From: a bacterium YEK0313 | GTDB taxonomy: Bacteria > Pseudomonadota > Alphaproteobacteria > Rhizobiales > Phreatobacteraceae | Length of the DNA stretch: 64,000 nucleotides | Assembly: GCA_000751295.2 (NCBI GenBank) | Contig: CCMO02000001.1 | Location: forward strand, 124,001 to 188,000 | Direction: 5' to 3' | Shown here: one piece after another, positions 17,649 through 24,162 of the stretch | How the letters are laid out: each line of letters opens with the position of its first letter | Position numbering within the stretch: position 1 is the stretch's first letter | Notes under the pieces: model-generated | Databases searched by the model: none | What the model saw: only the letters and a program-made list of their open reading frames with translations | What the model was told of the DNA's origin: nothing | Made by a program: the position numbers and the translations under genes

Positions 17649-18163
17649 AGCACGTAGAGCGCCGGGAACCGCGCCTTGTCGTAGGTCTGGCGCGGAAAGG
17701 CCTTCGACTGCATCTCCTCGTAGCCGATCTCGCCCGTCGCGGTGCTGCCGGTGACCGTCACCCGCCTGAGCTTGAGGTCGCGGATGACCTGGCCCGGCGC
17801 GGAGAGATCGGAGGCGACATATTCGCGGTAGATGACGCGAACGGCCGCATTGCTCGCTATGGCCTGCCGGAGGATGGCGGCGATCTGGCCGGACACGTTG
17901 TCGATCTTGACGGTCGCGGGCGTCGGGCCGTTGCCGGTATGGCCCGGCGGCTGGATCGCGAAGGCGACGGCGGTGAAGGTCACCGCCTGGCCCGGATCGA
18001 AGGGCGCCTCCATCTCTAGCGTCGCCGTCAGCGGCTGATCCTGGCCGGTGACCAGGCGCAGCGGCTCGGCGAAGGCGGCATGGTTGAGCTCGACGGTCGA
18101 AATGATGTCGTCCGACGGGCTCGTGGCATAGGCCTGCTGCATGGCGGCGGAGATGATGGACAT
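17645..18163 (-). CDS. DUF1833 family minor tail protein
   Basis: A 172-residue protein with the DUF1833 signature: start 'MSIISAAMQQAYATSPSDD', an early 'ISTVELNHAAF', and a conserved 'IYREYVASDLSAPG' segment. It ends near 'AFPRQTYDKARFPALYVL'. DUF1833 proteins lie between minor tail proteins and the NlpC/P60 protein in many siphophages, probably as a lambda L-like baseplate component. Its start codon overlaps the preceding stop by one base (TGATG at 18161-18165), and its end overlaps the next gene by four. Confidence 0.88.
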   Translation of the reverse strand: MSIISAAMQQAYATSPSDDIISTVELNHAAFAEPLRLVTGQDQPLTATLEMEAPFDPGQAVTFTAVAFAIQPPGHTGNGPTPATVKIDNVSGQIAAILRQAIASNAAVRVIYREYVASDLSAPGQVIRDLKLRRVTVTGSTATGEIGYEEMQSKAFPRQTYDKARFPALYVL

Positions 18164-18531
18164 CAGTAATAGACCGTCAGTGAGAGGGTGACCTGCCAGG
18201 CATCGTCGCTGAACGGCACGATCTTCGGCCGCTCGCCGTCGAGATGAACGGTGCGGTCGGCATAGCTGCCGTCGGCATTGGCGGTCGGCATGGTGAAGCG
18301 CAGCGTGCCGTCGCGCAGGACATCGTCGAAGAAGCTCTCGAAGGTCGCGAGTTGGCTGCCGTCCATGACGAAATTGGCGGTGTCGCGGCGGGCGCGGATC
18401 CGGCTGCGCGGGCGCGCCAGCACCGGGCCGTCCTCCATTTCGGTGATCACGGGCGGAAAGCGCTTCTGGCGCGCATAGCCATCCGTCTTCGGCTCCCGGG
18501 GGAGCGAAGCCGGCCAGACGGGGAGTGTCAT
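18163..18531 (-). CDS. Minor tail protein (distal-tail / gpM-like position)
   Basis: A 122-residue beta-rich protein starting MTLPVWPASLPREP and ending in 'WQVTLSLTVYY'. It follows the tape-measure gene by 43 bases and is coupled to the DUF1833 gene. The 'TLPVWPASLP' opening and the aromatic 'VTLSLTVYY' end are typical of a small conserved protein located between tape measure and DUF1833 in alphaproteobacterial siphophages. By position it should be a distal tail component, the counterpart of lambda M or GTA gp12. The family name is not certain. Confidence 0.7.
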   Translation of the reverse strand: MTLPVWPASLPREPKTDGYARQKRFPPVITEMEDGPVLARPRSRIRARRDTANFVMDGSQLATFESFFDDVLRDGTLRFTMPTANADGSYADRTVHLDGERPKIVPFSDDAWQVTLSLTVYY

Positions 18532-18574
18532 GGTCGTTCCTGAACTGGTGGGGCGGGAGGGGCGGCCGCGCGTG

Positions 18575-19630
18575 CTAGCCGCGCAGATTGCCGTTCTGGC
18601 TGACGCCGAAGCGCTCCTGGATGGCCGAGCCGAGATGGCCCTGGCCGCCGACGACATCGCGGGCGAGCTGCGCCTGCAGCGCCGGATAGATGTCGACGAC
18701 CGTCGAGCCGTCGGGCCCGGTCCGCTCGCGCACCTCGCCGCCATTGTAGTTGTTGATGATGACGCCGGGCCGGTCGCTGCCGCCCGCGCCGGTCGCGGCC
18801 ATCACCCCGAGCTGACCGGAGGAATTGCGCCGCAGCGGCATGATGGCTTCGGGTCCCGCCTCGCCCATCAGGCCCATGCCGCCGGCGAAGGGAAAGAGCG
18901 TCGGCTGGGAGACGATGCCGCCGTCGGCGAAGGCATGAAGCCCGATCGGGCTGAAGACATTGCCGTTGGCGCTCGCGATCGGGAACAGCCAGCTGAACAG
19001 GCTGCCGAGCAGACCCGAGCCGGCCGGGCCGGCGCTGGTCTTGCCGAACAGGGAGTCGAAGATCCGGTTCACCGACATGTCGATGAGCTTGTCGCTGAAG
19101 CCGCGCGCGCCGGCCAGCAGGGCATCGCCGACCGGCTTGCCCTTGGAGATTTCCTTCAGGATGGTGGAGACGCTGCCCCGCGCGCCGCCGGAAAACTCCT
19201 CCCATTGCTTCTTGGTGTAGTCATCGAGCGCGCCGATCCCCTCGGCGGCCGGGGCTTCCGGCGGCCGTGGCTGCGGCAGCGGCGCGGTGGCGCCCAGCGC
19301 GCTGCGGGCGATCGGGCTACGATCGGCCGCGTCGGTCGCGCGCTTCTGCAGCTTGTCGAACTCGTTCAGGCGGTCGCCGAGCAGGTCATAACCGCGCTCG
19401 GCCTTGTTCAGCGGTCCGATCGTGTCGGTCTGATCGTAGAGGCTGCGCGAGAGATTGCGGGTTGCATCATCGACCACGGTCGCGGCTCTGCCGAGGCGCG
19501 ACGCGCCAAGCTCCGCCCTTTCGAAGGAGGCGGAGAGCCGGTCGAGCTCGCGAATGGCCGCGGAGACCTGGCCCGTATCGATCTTGGGGTCGAGTGCGGC
19601 GTCCATGACTGGTTCCATCGATTGAGACAT
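18575..19630 (-). CDS. Short tail tape-measure protein
   Basis: A 351-residue protein in the tape-measure position (after the tail-assembly chaperones). N-terminal part: alpha-helical and charged, starting 'DPKIDTGQVSAAIRELDRL'. Middle: 'DDYTKKQWEEF' and 'LIDMSVNRIFDSLFGK'. C-terminal: the characteristic 'FADGGIVSQPTLFPFAGG' and 'GLMGEAGPEAIMPL' motif of GTA/siphophage tape measures. As tail length scales at roughly 1.5 A per residue, a very short tail of about 50 nm is predicted, in the range of gene transfer agents. ATG 19630 is chosen; a GTG codon sits immediately upstream and no strong ribosome site was seen. Confidence 0.85.
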   Translation of the reverse strand: MSQSMEPVMDAALDPKIDTGQVSAAIRELDRLSASFERAELGASRLGRAATVVDDATRNLSRSLYDQTDTIGPLNKAERGYDLLGDRLNEFDKLQKRATDAADRSPIARSALGATAPLPQPRPPEAPAAEGIGALDDYTKKQWEEFSGGARGSVSTILKEISKGKPVGDALLAGARGFSDKLIDMSVNRIFDSLFGKTSAGPAGSGLLGSLFSWLFPIASANGNVFSPIGLHAFADGGIVSQPTLFPFAGGMGLMGEAGPEAIMPLRRNSSGQLGVMAATGAGGSDRPGVIINNYNGGEVRERTGPDGSTVVDIYPALQAQLARDVVGGQGHLGSAIQERFGVSQNGNLRG

Positions 19631-19698
19631 CACGAGAGGCCGGTTTCACCCGGCAAATGATCGAGCGGGCGCGCGTTCAGAGGCCGCACGGCCGGGCA

Positions 19699-19719
19699 CC
19701 GGCGGCACGAGGCCGCCGG
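19699..19719 (-). other. Hairpin in the gap before the tape-measure gene
   Basis: A perfect 8-bp stem (CCGGCGGC / GCCGCCGG) with a 5-base loop lies in the 136-base gap between the second chaperone and the tape measure. No T-tract follows, so it is more likely an mRNA-processing or stabilising element than a terminator. Confidence 0.3.
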
Positions 19720-19766
19720 CGCATCAGGTGGTTTGCGTCGGCGCGGCCGGTCAGAGGCAGGGTCGA

Positions 19767-20018
19767 TCAGGATGGACCGGCCCTGCCCTCCCTCGCCGCC
19801 TTGAGGGTGCGCAAGAGCCCCTTCACCTCACGCCCCGATACCGGCGGCCTGTCGGCCGGAGCCGGTTTGCCGCCGAAAATCGTGCGCAAGAGATCCAGGC
19901 GGCCCTTGTAGGCGGCCAGGATGGAGGTGATCCTCGCGCCAAGCGTCTGCTCCTCGGACCAGCCGAGCCAGCCGGTACCGATTTCGAAAAGCCACGCGTG
20001 GAAAGCCGCGTGGCTCAC
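19767..20018 (-). CDS. Phage tail assembly chaperone, second subunit (GTA gp10.1-like)
   Basis: An 83-residue protein with a GTG start overlapping the stop of the first chaperone (GTGA at 20015-20018). It contains 'HAWLFEIGTGWLGWSEEQTL' and a basic tail. A small Trp-rich protein with 'GxxLGxSxEE' directly after a gp10-like protein and before the tape measure matches tail assembly chaperone proteins of the GTA/HK97 type. The longer frame upstream is not protein-like. Its frame is -1 relative to the first chaperone, the same relationship as lambda G and T, so a fusion by frameshifting is conceivable, but the clean overlapping start favours re-initiation. Confidence 0.72.
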   Translation of the reverse strand: MSHAAFHAWLFEIGTGWLGWSEEQTLGARITSILAAYKGRLDLLRTIFGGKPAPADRPPVSGREVKGLLRTLKAAREGRAGPS

Positions 20019-20332
20019 CCTTCCCCCGTCCGGGCAGCCTCCTCGACTGCCGGCGGCGCGCGGCCGCCATTCGACAGGAGCGTCAGATAGTCGGTCAGCG
20101 GCGCGATGAGGTCGGCCATGCCGCTGCGATAGACCGCTTCCTTGACCTCGTTCGGCCGCCGGCCGAGACCGGCGGCGACGATCACCGTGAAGGCGCCGAG
20201 CTTGAAGCCGGCGAGCTGACGGAAGGCCTCGGCAAAGCCGCCGAGGCGCTCGTCGATCTCGATCGCCGCGCCGAGCGTGCATTTGAGCACGACCGGCCGG
20301 CCATCGAGCATGAGTTCGACATCACCCTGCAT
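20015..20332 (-). CDS. Phage tail assembly chaperone (GTA gp10-like)
   Basis: A 105-residue protein resembling the GTA gp10 family: an opening 'GDVELMLDGRPVVLKCTLGA' (compare 'GEv.leldGr...L..tlGAl' of the family), then 'AIEIDERLGGFAEAF', and a C-terminal 'DLIAPLTDYLTLLSNGG'. It binds the tape-measure protein during tail polymerisation. The start at 20332 fits the family N-terminus; a GTG at 20353 overlapping the tail-tube stop is an alternative. It lies between tail tube and second chaperone. Confidence 0.82.
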   Translation of the reverse strand: MQGDVELMLDGRPVVLKCTLGAAIEIDERLGGFAEAFRQLAGFKLGAFTVIVAAGLGRRPNEVKEAVYRSGMADLIAPLTDYLTLLSNGGRAPPAVEEAARTGEG

Positions 20333-20349
20333 CAGCGTCGGGCCTCGGA

Positions 20350-20820
20350 TCACGGCACGACCGTGGCGGGGACCTCGATGATCGGCGAGACGATGCTGAG
20401 ATTGAAGGTCTGCTTGGTCACCTTGTCGGCATCGGCGAAGGTGGTCTTCGCCGACTGCACCATGGCGTGGAAATAGAACACCGTGTCGGTGTCGTTGGCG
20501 TCGGCGCGATCGGCGGCGACGATCTTCACGGCATAGGCGAATTTGGTCTTCTCGGCGGCGCGCAGAGCGACCTGGCCCGGATCGAGGGCATCGCGGCCGA
20601 GCGTCAGGAGCAGGGCGCCGGGATCGCGCGCGCCCTTGATCCGGCGCACGATGGGGGAGCCGATGGCGGTGAAGGTCGCGGCGGCGGACTGCTCGCCGAA
20701 TTCGCCGATGCTCTCCACCTCGTGGACTTCCGTGTAGGTGAGCGCGGCATAGCCGGCGGCGTCGGTGGCGGGCGTGGTCGGGCCGACATAGACCTTGGCG
20801 CCGGACGTCGTGGTGATCAT
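20350..20820 (-). CDS. Major tail tube protein
   Basis: A 156-residue beta-rich protein in the lambda V position. It contains 'TYTEVHEVESIGEFGEQSAA', 'RIKGARDPGALLLTLGRDA' and 'FYFHAMVQSAKT', typical of siphophage tail-tube proteins in which a strand-loop unit builds hexameric rings. The ATG at 20820 has a GGAG ribosome site seven bases away; a TTG just upstream is less likely. Only 14 bases upstream lies the end of an intrinsic terminator, so expression of this and all downstream tail genes depends on read-through, anti-termination or another promoter. Confidence 0.88.
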   Translation of the reverse strand: MITTTSGAKVYVGPTTPATDAAGYAALTYTEVHEVESIGEFGEQSAAATFTAIGSPIVRRIKGARDPGALLLTLGRDALDPGQVALRAAEKTKFAYAVKIVAADRADANDTDTVFYFHAMVQSAKTTFADADKVTKQTFNLSIVSPIIEVPATVVP

Positions 20821-20834
20821 CAAGTTTCTCCAAC

Positions 20835-20860
20835 AAAAAAACCCCGCCGGATGGCGGGGC
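20835..20860 (-). terminator. Intrinsic terminator directly upstream of the tail-tube gene
   Basis: On the minus strand the stem CCCCGCC / GGCGGGG with loop ATCC is followed by seven T residues. This is a canonical Rho-independent terminator. It lies between the tail-terminator gene and the tail-tube gene, with the tube's ribosome site immediately after it. Confidence 0.88.
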
Positions 20861-20918
20861 TGACGTGACCGGCCGGGGCCGGGACAGGGGCAGGCTCGAA
20901 GGCCGGAGCCGGAGCGGT

Positions 20919-21362
20919 TCAGGCGAAGGCGCGGTATTGGATGGTCACGGGCAGGTAGATGCGGGAGGCCTCATCCACCTTGGCGCCGACATGGGAGCGG
21001 ATGACCTTCACCTTCACGCCGTCGCCATAGATGGCCTTGGCCGGCGAGAAATGGGCCGTGATCGCGCCCGCAACCTCCTTCGGTGCGGTGATGCCGGTGC
21101 GCTGCGGCCAGACCACATCGACCTGGATCGTGCCGTTATAGTCCCGCGCGCCCGGCGTGATGGCGAGATAGGCGGGCCCGGCCGGCGCAAGGGCCGCCGG
21201 CAGAATGGGGCTCGGCGCCTCGCTGACCCGCAGCCATTTCTCATCGGCCGGCGGCGTGAAGTCGAGGTTCGGCAGGGCAATGGGAAGCGGCGGCGTCAAG
21301 GCCAGCGCCGCAAGCTCGGCGAACAGGCTTTCCACGATCTTGGTTTCGGTCTGCGTTGCCAC
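20919..21362 (-). CDS. Phage tail terminator-like protein (DUF4128)
   Basis: A 147-residue protein with a GTG start and a CGGAG ribosome site seven bases upstream. It resembles DUF4128 proteins: N-terminal helix 'KIVESLFAELAAL', 'WLRVSEAPSPILPAALAP', 'GTIQVDVVWPQRTG', and a C-terminal 'RIYLPVTIQYRAFA'. DUF4128 proteins occupy the lambda U (tail terminator) place before the tail tube. It is the first gene of the cluster. No head-completion, capsid or portal gene precedes it, although in a phage those would lie immediately upstream. Confidence 0.82.
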   Translation of the reverse strand: MATQTETKIVESLFAELAALALTPPLPIALPNLDFTPPADEKWLRVSEAPSPILPAALAPAGPAYLAITPGARDYNGTIQVDVVWPQRTGITAPKEVAGAITAHFSPAKAIYGDGVKVKVIRSHVGAKVDEASRIYLPVTIQYRAFA

Positions 21363-21543
21363 TGAAAGCTCCGTTCCGGAATGACTGGCCTGGTGCCTGC
21401 GCGACTCAGCAGCCGCGAGGATCGACAGGCCCGCACGCCGCCTGCCCCGCCAGGGGTGGCGCCGTTGCGGCCTGTTCGGCTCCTGATTGTCGGGAGATGA
21501 CCGACCGGCCGCTGTGCGGAATTTCCGATCGTCTATTTCTCGT

Positions 21544-21572
21544 ACTATGATTTAATTCCTATCATTCGTCAA
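21544..21572 (-). promoter_or_regulatory. Sigma-70-type promoter for the tail cluster
   Basis: On the minus strand, TTGACG (21567-21572) is separated by exactly 17 bases from CATAGT (21544-21549). This gives 5/6 and 4/6 matches to the -35 and -10 consensus inside an AT-rich patch, about 180 bases upstream of the GTG of the first tail gene. Spacing and orientation are right; no other good candidate was seen nearby. Confidence 0.5.
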
Positions 21573-21587
21573 GCACAATCTGGCGGC

Positions 21588-21596
21588 TGTGGATAA
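21588..21596 (-). promoter_or_regulatory. Perfect DnaA box upstream of the tail-cluster promoter
   Basis: The minus strand reads TTATCCACA, an exact consensus DnaA box, ending 15 bases upstream of the putative -35 element. One perfect 9-mer could occur by chance in 64 kb, but the location within the only evident regulatory region of the cluster makes it notable. Confidence 0.4.
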
Positions 21597-21806
21597 GTCG
21601 ATATGACGTGCAGTCATGACGAAATCGCCATTCGCGGCGGAATTGTGCCGCGATGGCGGATCGCAATGATCGAATGTGCTTTGTGGAAATCCAGTCCGGG
21701 GCCACGAAGCCCAACGGTACATTCCACGCACTAAGACATCATTCCTAAGATTTGGCAAGAGCGAAAAAGCAAGACTGGCTATCGTCGGGGGCACGGAGCC
21801 GAGCCG

Positions 21807-21827
21807 GCAAGGCACAATCCGCCTTGC
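21807..21827. other. Small hairpin upstream of the Dabb gene
   Basis: A perfect 7-bp inverted repeat (GCAAGGC / GCCTTGC) with a 7-base loop, without a T-tract, about 55 bases before the Dabb start codon. It could be a 5' leader structure. Confidence 0.25.
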
Positions 21828-21880
21828 ATCGCAGGCCTCACCTGATAGCGAGAAGGCCCCTCCCCCATTCGGACACGGCC

Positions 21881-22186
21881 ATGATCCGCCACATCGTTCT
21901 GTTCAGCGCCAGGGACAAGGCCGACATCGGTCGCATCGTCGAAGGCCTCGCGCACTTGACCCGGATTCCGCACGCCCGCCGCCTCGAGATCGCGCGCAAC
22001 CAGAAGACCGACCAGCTCGGCAATGATGTTGACGTGGTCGTCTATGGCGAATTCGACGACGATGCCGCGCTCGCCGCCTACAAGGCACACCCGCTCTACG
22101 AGACCGCGATCCAGCTCGTGCGGCCGCTGCGCGACATCAGGCTGGCGGCCGACTACGCGGTGGCCTCGGCCGTCGCCGGCCCCTGA
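21881..22186 (+). CDS. Dabb (stress-responsive A/B barrel) domain protein
   Basis: A 101-residue protein with the Dabb signature: opening 'MIRHIVLFSARD', a central 'VDVVVYGEFDDDAALAAYKA', then 'HPLYETAIQLVRPL'. Dabb proteins form dimeric ferredoxin-like barrels; several have enzymatic or ligand-binding roles, but no substrate can be named here. The ATG at 21881 starts the domain directly; the longer frame upstream is unlike protein. It stands alone, convergent with panB. Confidence 0.9.
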   Translation: MIRHIVLFSARDKADIGRIVEGLAHLTRIPHARRLEIARNQKTDQLGNDVDVVVYGEFDDDAALAAYKAHPLYETAIQLVRPLRDIRLAADYAVASAVAGP

Positions 22187-22210
22187 CCTCGGGAGCGGCC
22201 GAGAGTCGCT

Positions 22211-23077
22211 CTAGGATTTCGGTGTCCACGCCGCAACCGCCGCCTGCAAGGCCTGCGGCAAGACGTAGGATTCGGCCTGGCCGGGAAAGGCGCCGCTGCG
22301 GACATCCTCGGCATAACGCGCCACGCCGTGCTGCAGCTGCGCGAAACCGTCGACATAGGTGCGCACGAACTTCGCCTTGTGGCCCTGGATCAGGCCCAGA
22401 AGGTCGTGGAACACGAGGACCTGCCCCGAACATTGCGGGCCGGCGCCGATGCCGATGGTCGGGATGCGCAGGGTCTCGGTGGCGCGCGCGGCAAGCTCGC
22501 TCGGAATGCCCTCGAGCACCAGGGCGAAACAGCCGGCCTCCTGCAGGGCCTGGGCGTCGTCGAGCAGGCGCAGCGCATCGTCGGCGGCGCGGCCCTGGAC
22601 CTTGAAGCCGCCCATGACGTTGACGCTTTGCGGCGTCAAGCCGAGATGGCCCATGACCGGGATCTCGCAGTCGACAAGCGCCCTGACCATGTCGATGCGC
22701 TTGGCGCCGCCTTCGAGCTTCACCGCGCCGGCGCCGCGCTGCATGAAGCCGCCGGCATTGCGGATGGTCTCCTCGGGCCCGAGATGAAAGCTCAGATAGG
22801 GCATGTCGGCGACGACGAGCGCGCGCGGCCGCGTGCGCGTCACGGCTTCCAGATGGTGGTTCATCATGGCCATGCTGACCGGCAGGGTATTGTCGAAGCC
22901 GAGACAGACATTGCCGACGCTGTCGCCGACCAGGATCATGTCGACCACGGGATCGGCGATGCGGGCGGCCACCGCGTCATAGGCCGTCGTCATCACCAGG
23001 CGGCGGCCCTCGCCTTTCCATTGCTGGATCAGCGGAACGGTGACGCGTGGCCCTTCGGATTGCGCGATATGGCTCAA
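22211..23077 (-). CDS. panB: 3-methyl-2-oxobutanoate hydroxymethyltransferase
   Basis: A 288-residue PanB, which forms ketopantoate from 2-oxoisovalerate and methylene-tetrahydrofolate in pantothenate/CoA biosynthesis. Visible family motifs: 'MTTAYDAVAARIAD', the metal-binding 'VGDSVGNV', 'HLGLTPQS', 'FALVLEGIP' with the catalytic-type Glu, and 'TIGIGAGPQCSGQVLV' (the usual Asp before Gly-Gln is Ser here). Start: a TTG at 23077 preceded by GGGAGG at ideal spacing; no in-frame ATG or GTG fits. It lies 59 bases behind the TauE-type gene on the same strand and may be co-transcribed. Length is normal for the family. Confidence 0.92.
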   Translation of the reverse strand: MSHIAQSEGPRVTVPLIQQWKGEGRRLVMTTAYDAVAARIADPVVDMILVGDSVGNVCLGFDNTLPVSMAMMNHHLEAVTRTRPRALVVADMPYLSFHLGPEETIRNAGGFMQRGAGAVKLEGGAKRIDMVRALVDCEIPVMGHLGLTPQSVNVMGGFKVQGRAADDALRLLDDAQALQEAGCFALVLEGIPSELAARATETLRIPTIGIGAGPQCSGQVLVFHDLLGLIQGHKAKFVRTYVDGFAQLQHGVARYAEDVRSGAFPGQAESYVLPQALQAAVAAWTPKS

Positions 23078-23136
23078 CGGTGCCTCCCATTTGCGGTGCA
23101 GCAAAGTGCCGGCCAGGCCGGCCTGTCGCAATCCCC

Positions 23137-23991
23137 CTAACGGGCGATGAAGTCCCACAGGAAGCGGCCGCTGACGATCAGCAGGAACAGGCCGAAGGCG
23201 ATCTCCAGCTGCCGCTTCGGCAGGGCATGGGCGAGACGCGCGCCGAGCGGCGCCGTCCACATGGAGGTGGGGATGAACAGGAGAAAGCCGACCAGCGAGA
23301 CATAGCCGAGCGCAAAGGGAAACTGGATCGCCGCGACGGTTGGATAGTCGGCCGCCTTCGACCAGCCGGCCAGGATATAGCCGATGGCGCCGGGAATGGA
23401 GATGAGCACGCCGAGGCCCGAGGACGTCGCCACCGCATTATGAATGGTGCGGCCATAGGCCATCATCACGAGATTACCGAGCTGGCCGCCGCCGATGCCC
23501 ATCAGGCTGGAGAGAATGCCGATGACACCGCCCGAGGCACCCATGCCGACCGGCCCGGGCATGCCCGTGCCGAATTTCAGCTCCCTGCCGGTCAGCAGGC
23601 GGAAGGCCGAGAGGCCCGCCACGAAGACGAAGACGAGCTTGAACACGACCGGCGGCGCATAGCGCGCAATGACGCTGCCGACCACGACGCCGGCAATGAC
23701 CGGCACGGCCCAGGCCTTGAGCACGTCGAGGTCGACCGCGCCGCGCGCCTTGTGGGCCTGGAACGACCGGATCGAGGTCGGAATGATGATGGCGAGCGAG
23801 GTTCCGACGCAGAGCGGCATGCGCACCTCCACGGGAACGCCGACGACACCGAACAGCTCATAGAGCACCGGCACGATGACCGCTCCGCCCCCGACACCGA
23901 AGACGCCGGCGAGAATGCCGGTGGCTGCGCCAGCGGCAAGCAGGCCGAAGGCCAGGATGGCCAGCTGGTCGTAGGGGACGCCAAAGAGCAT
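23137..23991 (-). CDS. TauE/SafE-type sulfite exporter family membrane protein
   Basis: A 284-residue integral membrane protein with about eight hydrophobic segments and the duplicated glycine motif of the TauE/SafE family: 'GVFGVGGGAVIVPVL' in the first half and 'SLMGIGGGQLGNL' in the second. Members export sulfite, sulfoacetate or other small anions. The ATG at 23991 gives a short N-terminus before the first membrane segment; an in-frame start further upstream adds a charged stretch without similarity. The substrate cannot be told from context. Confidence 0.9.
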   Translation of the reverse strand: MLFGVPYDQLAILAFGLLAAGAATGILAGVFGVGGGAVIVPVLYELFGVVGVPVEVRMPLCVGTSLAIIIPTSIRSFQAHKARGAVDLDVLKAWAVPVIAGVVVGSVIARYAPPVVFKLVFVFVAGLSAFRLLTGRELKFGTGMPGPVGMGASGGVIGILSSLMGIGGGQLGNLVMMAYGRTIHNAVATSSGLGVLISIPGAIGYILAGWSKAADYPTVAAIQFPFALGYVSLVGFLLFIPTSMWTAPLGARLAHALPKRQLEIAFGLFLLIVSGRFLWDFIAR

Positions 23992-24162
23992 GATAACCTT
24001 CAGGGACGTGGATTTTTTCGCAAGTGCGAAGGCGGCGGACACTGGACTTAGCACACTGCACGTTCAAGTGCCCTTGACGCATGGCGGAGCTGCCCGCGTC
24101 GACTTGGTTGCGTTGCAATGTGGCAGCGCCGGACGCGCGCCGAGCGGTGGAGGGGAGAGCTT

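Larger units (their letters stand above)
21363..21880. other. 518-base intergenic region upstream of the tail cluster
   Basis: No gene was recognised. The part from 21525 to 21720 is much AT-richer than its surroundings and holds a promoter-like sequence directed at the tail cluster, a perfect DnaA box, a short TGAC-N5-GTCA dyad (21604-21616) and, further right, a 7-bp hairpin. The alphaproteobacterial LexA motif GTTC-N7-GTTC was looked for and not found. Confidence 0.6.

Noticed and set aside
6844..21362. Complete gene transfer agent or intact prophage
   Set aside because: Tail genes resemble GTA genes, but capsid, protease, portal, terminase and integration genes are absent and chromosomal genes flank both ends.
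21363..21880. LexA/SOS operator controlling the tail cluster
   Set aside because: The alphaproteobacterial motif GTTC-N7-GTTC was searched for by eye on both strands and not found; only isolated GTTC words occur.
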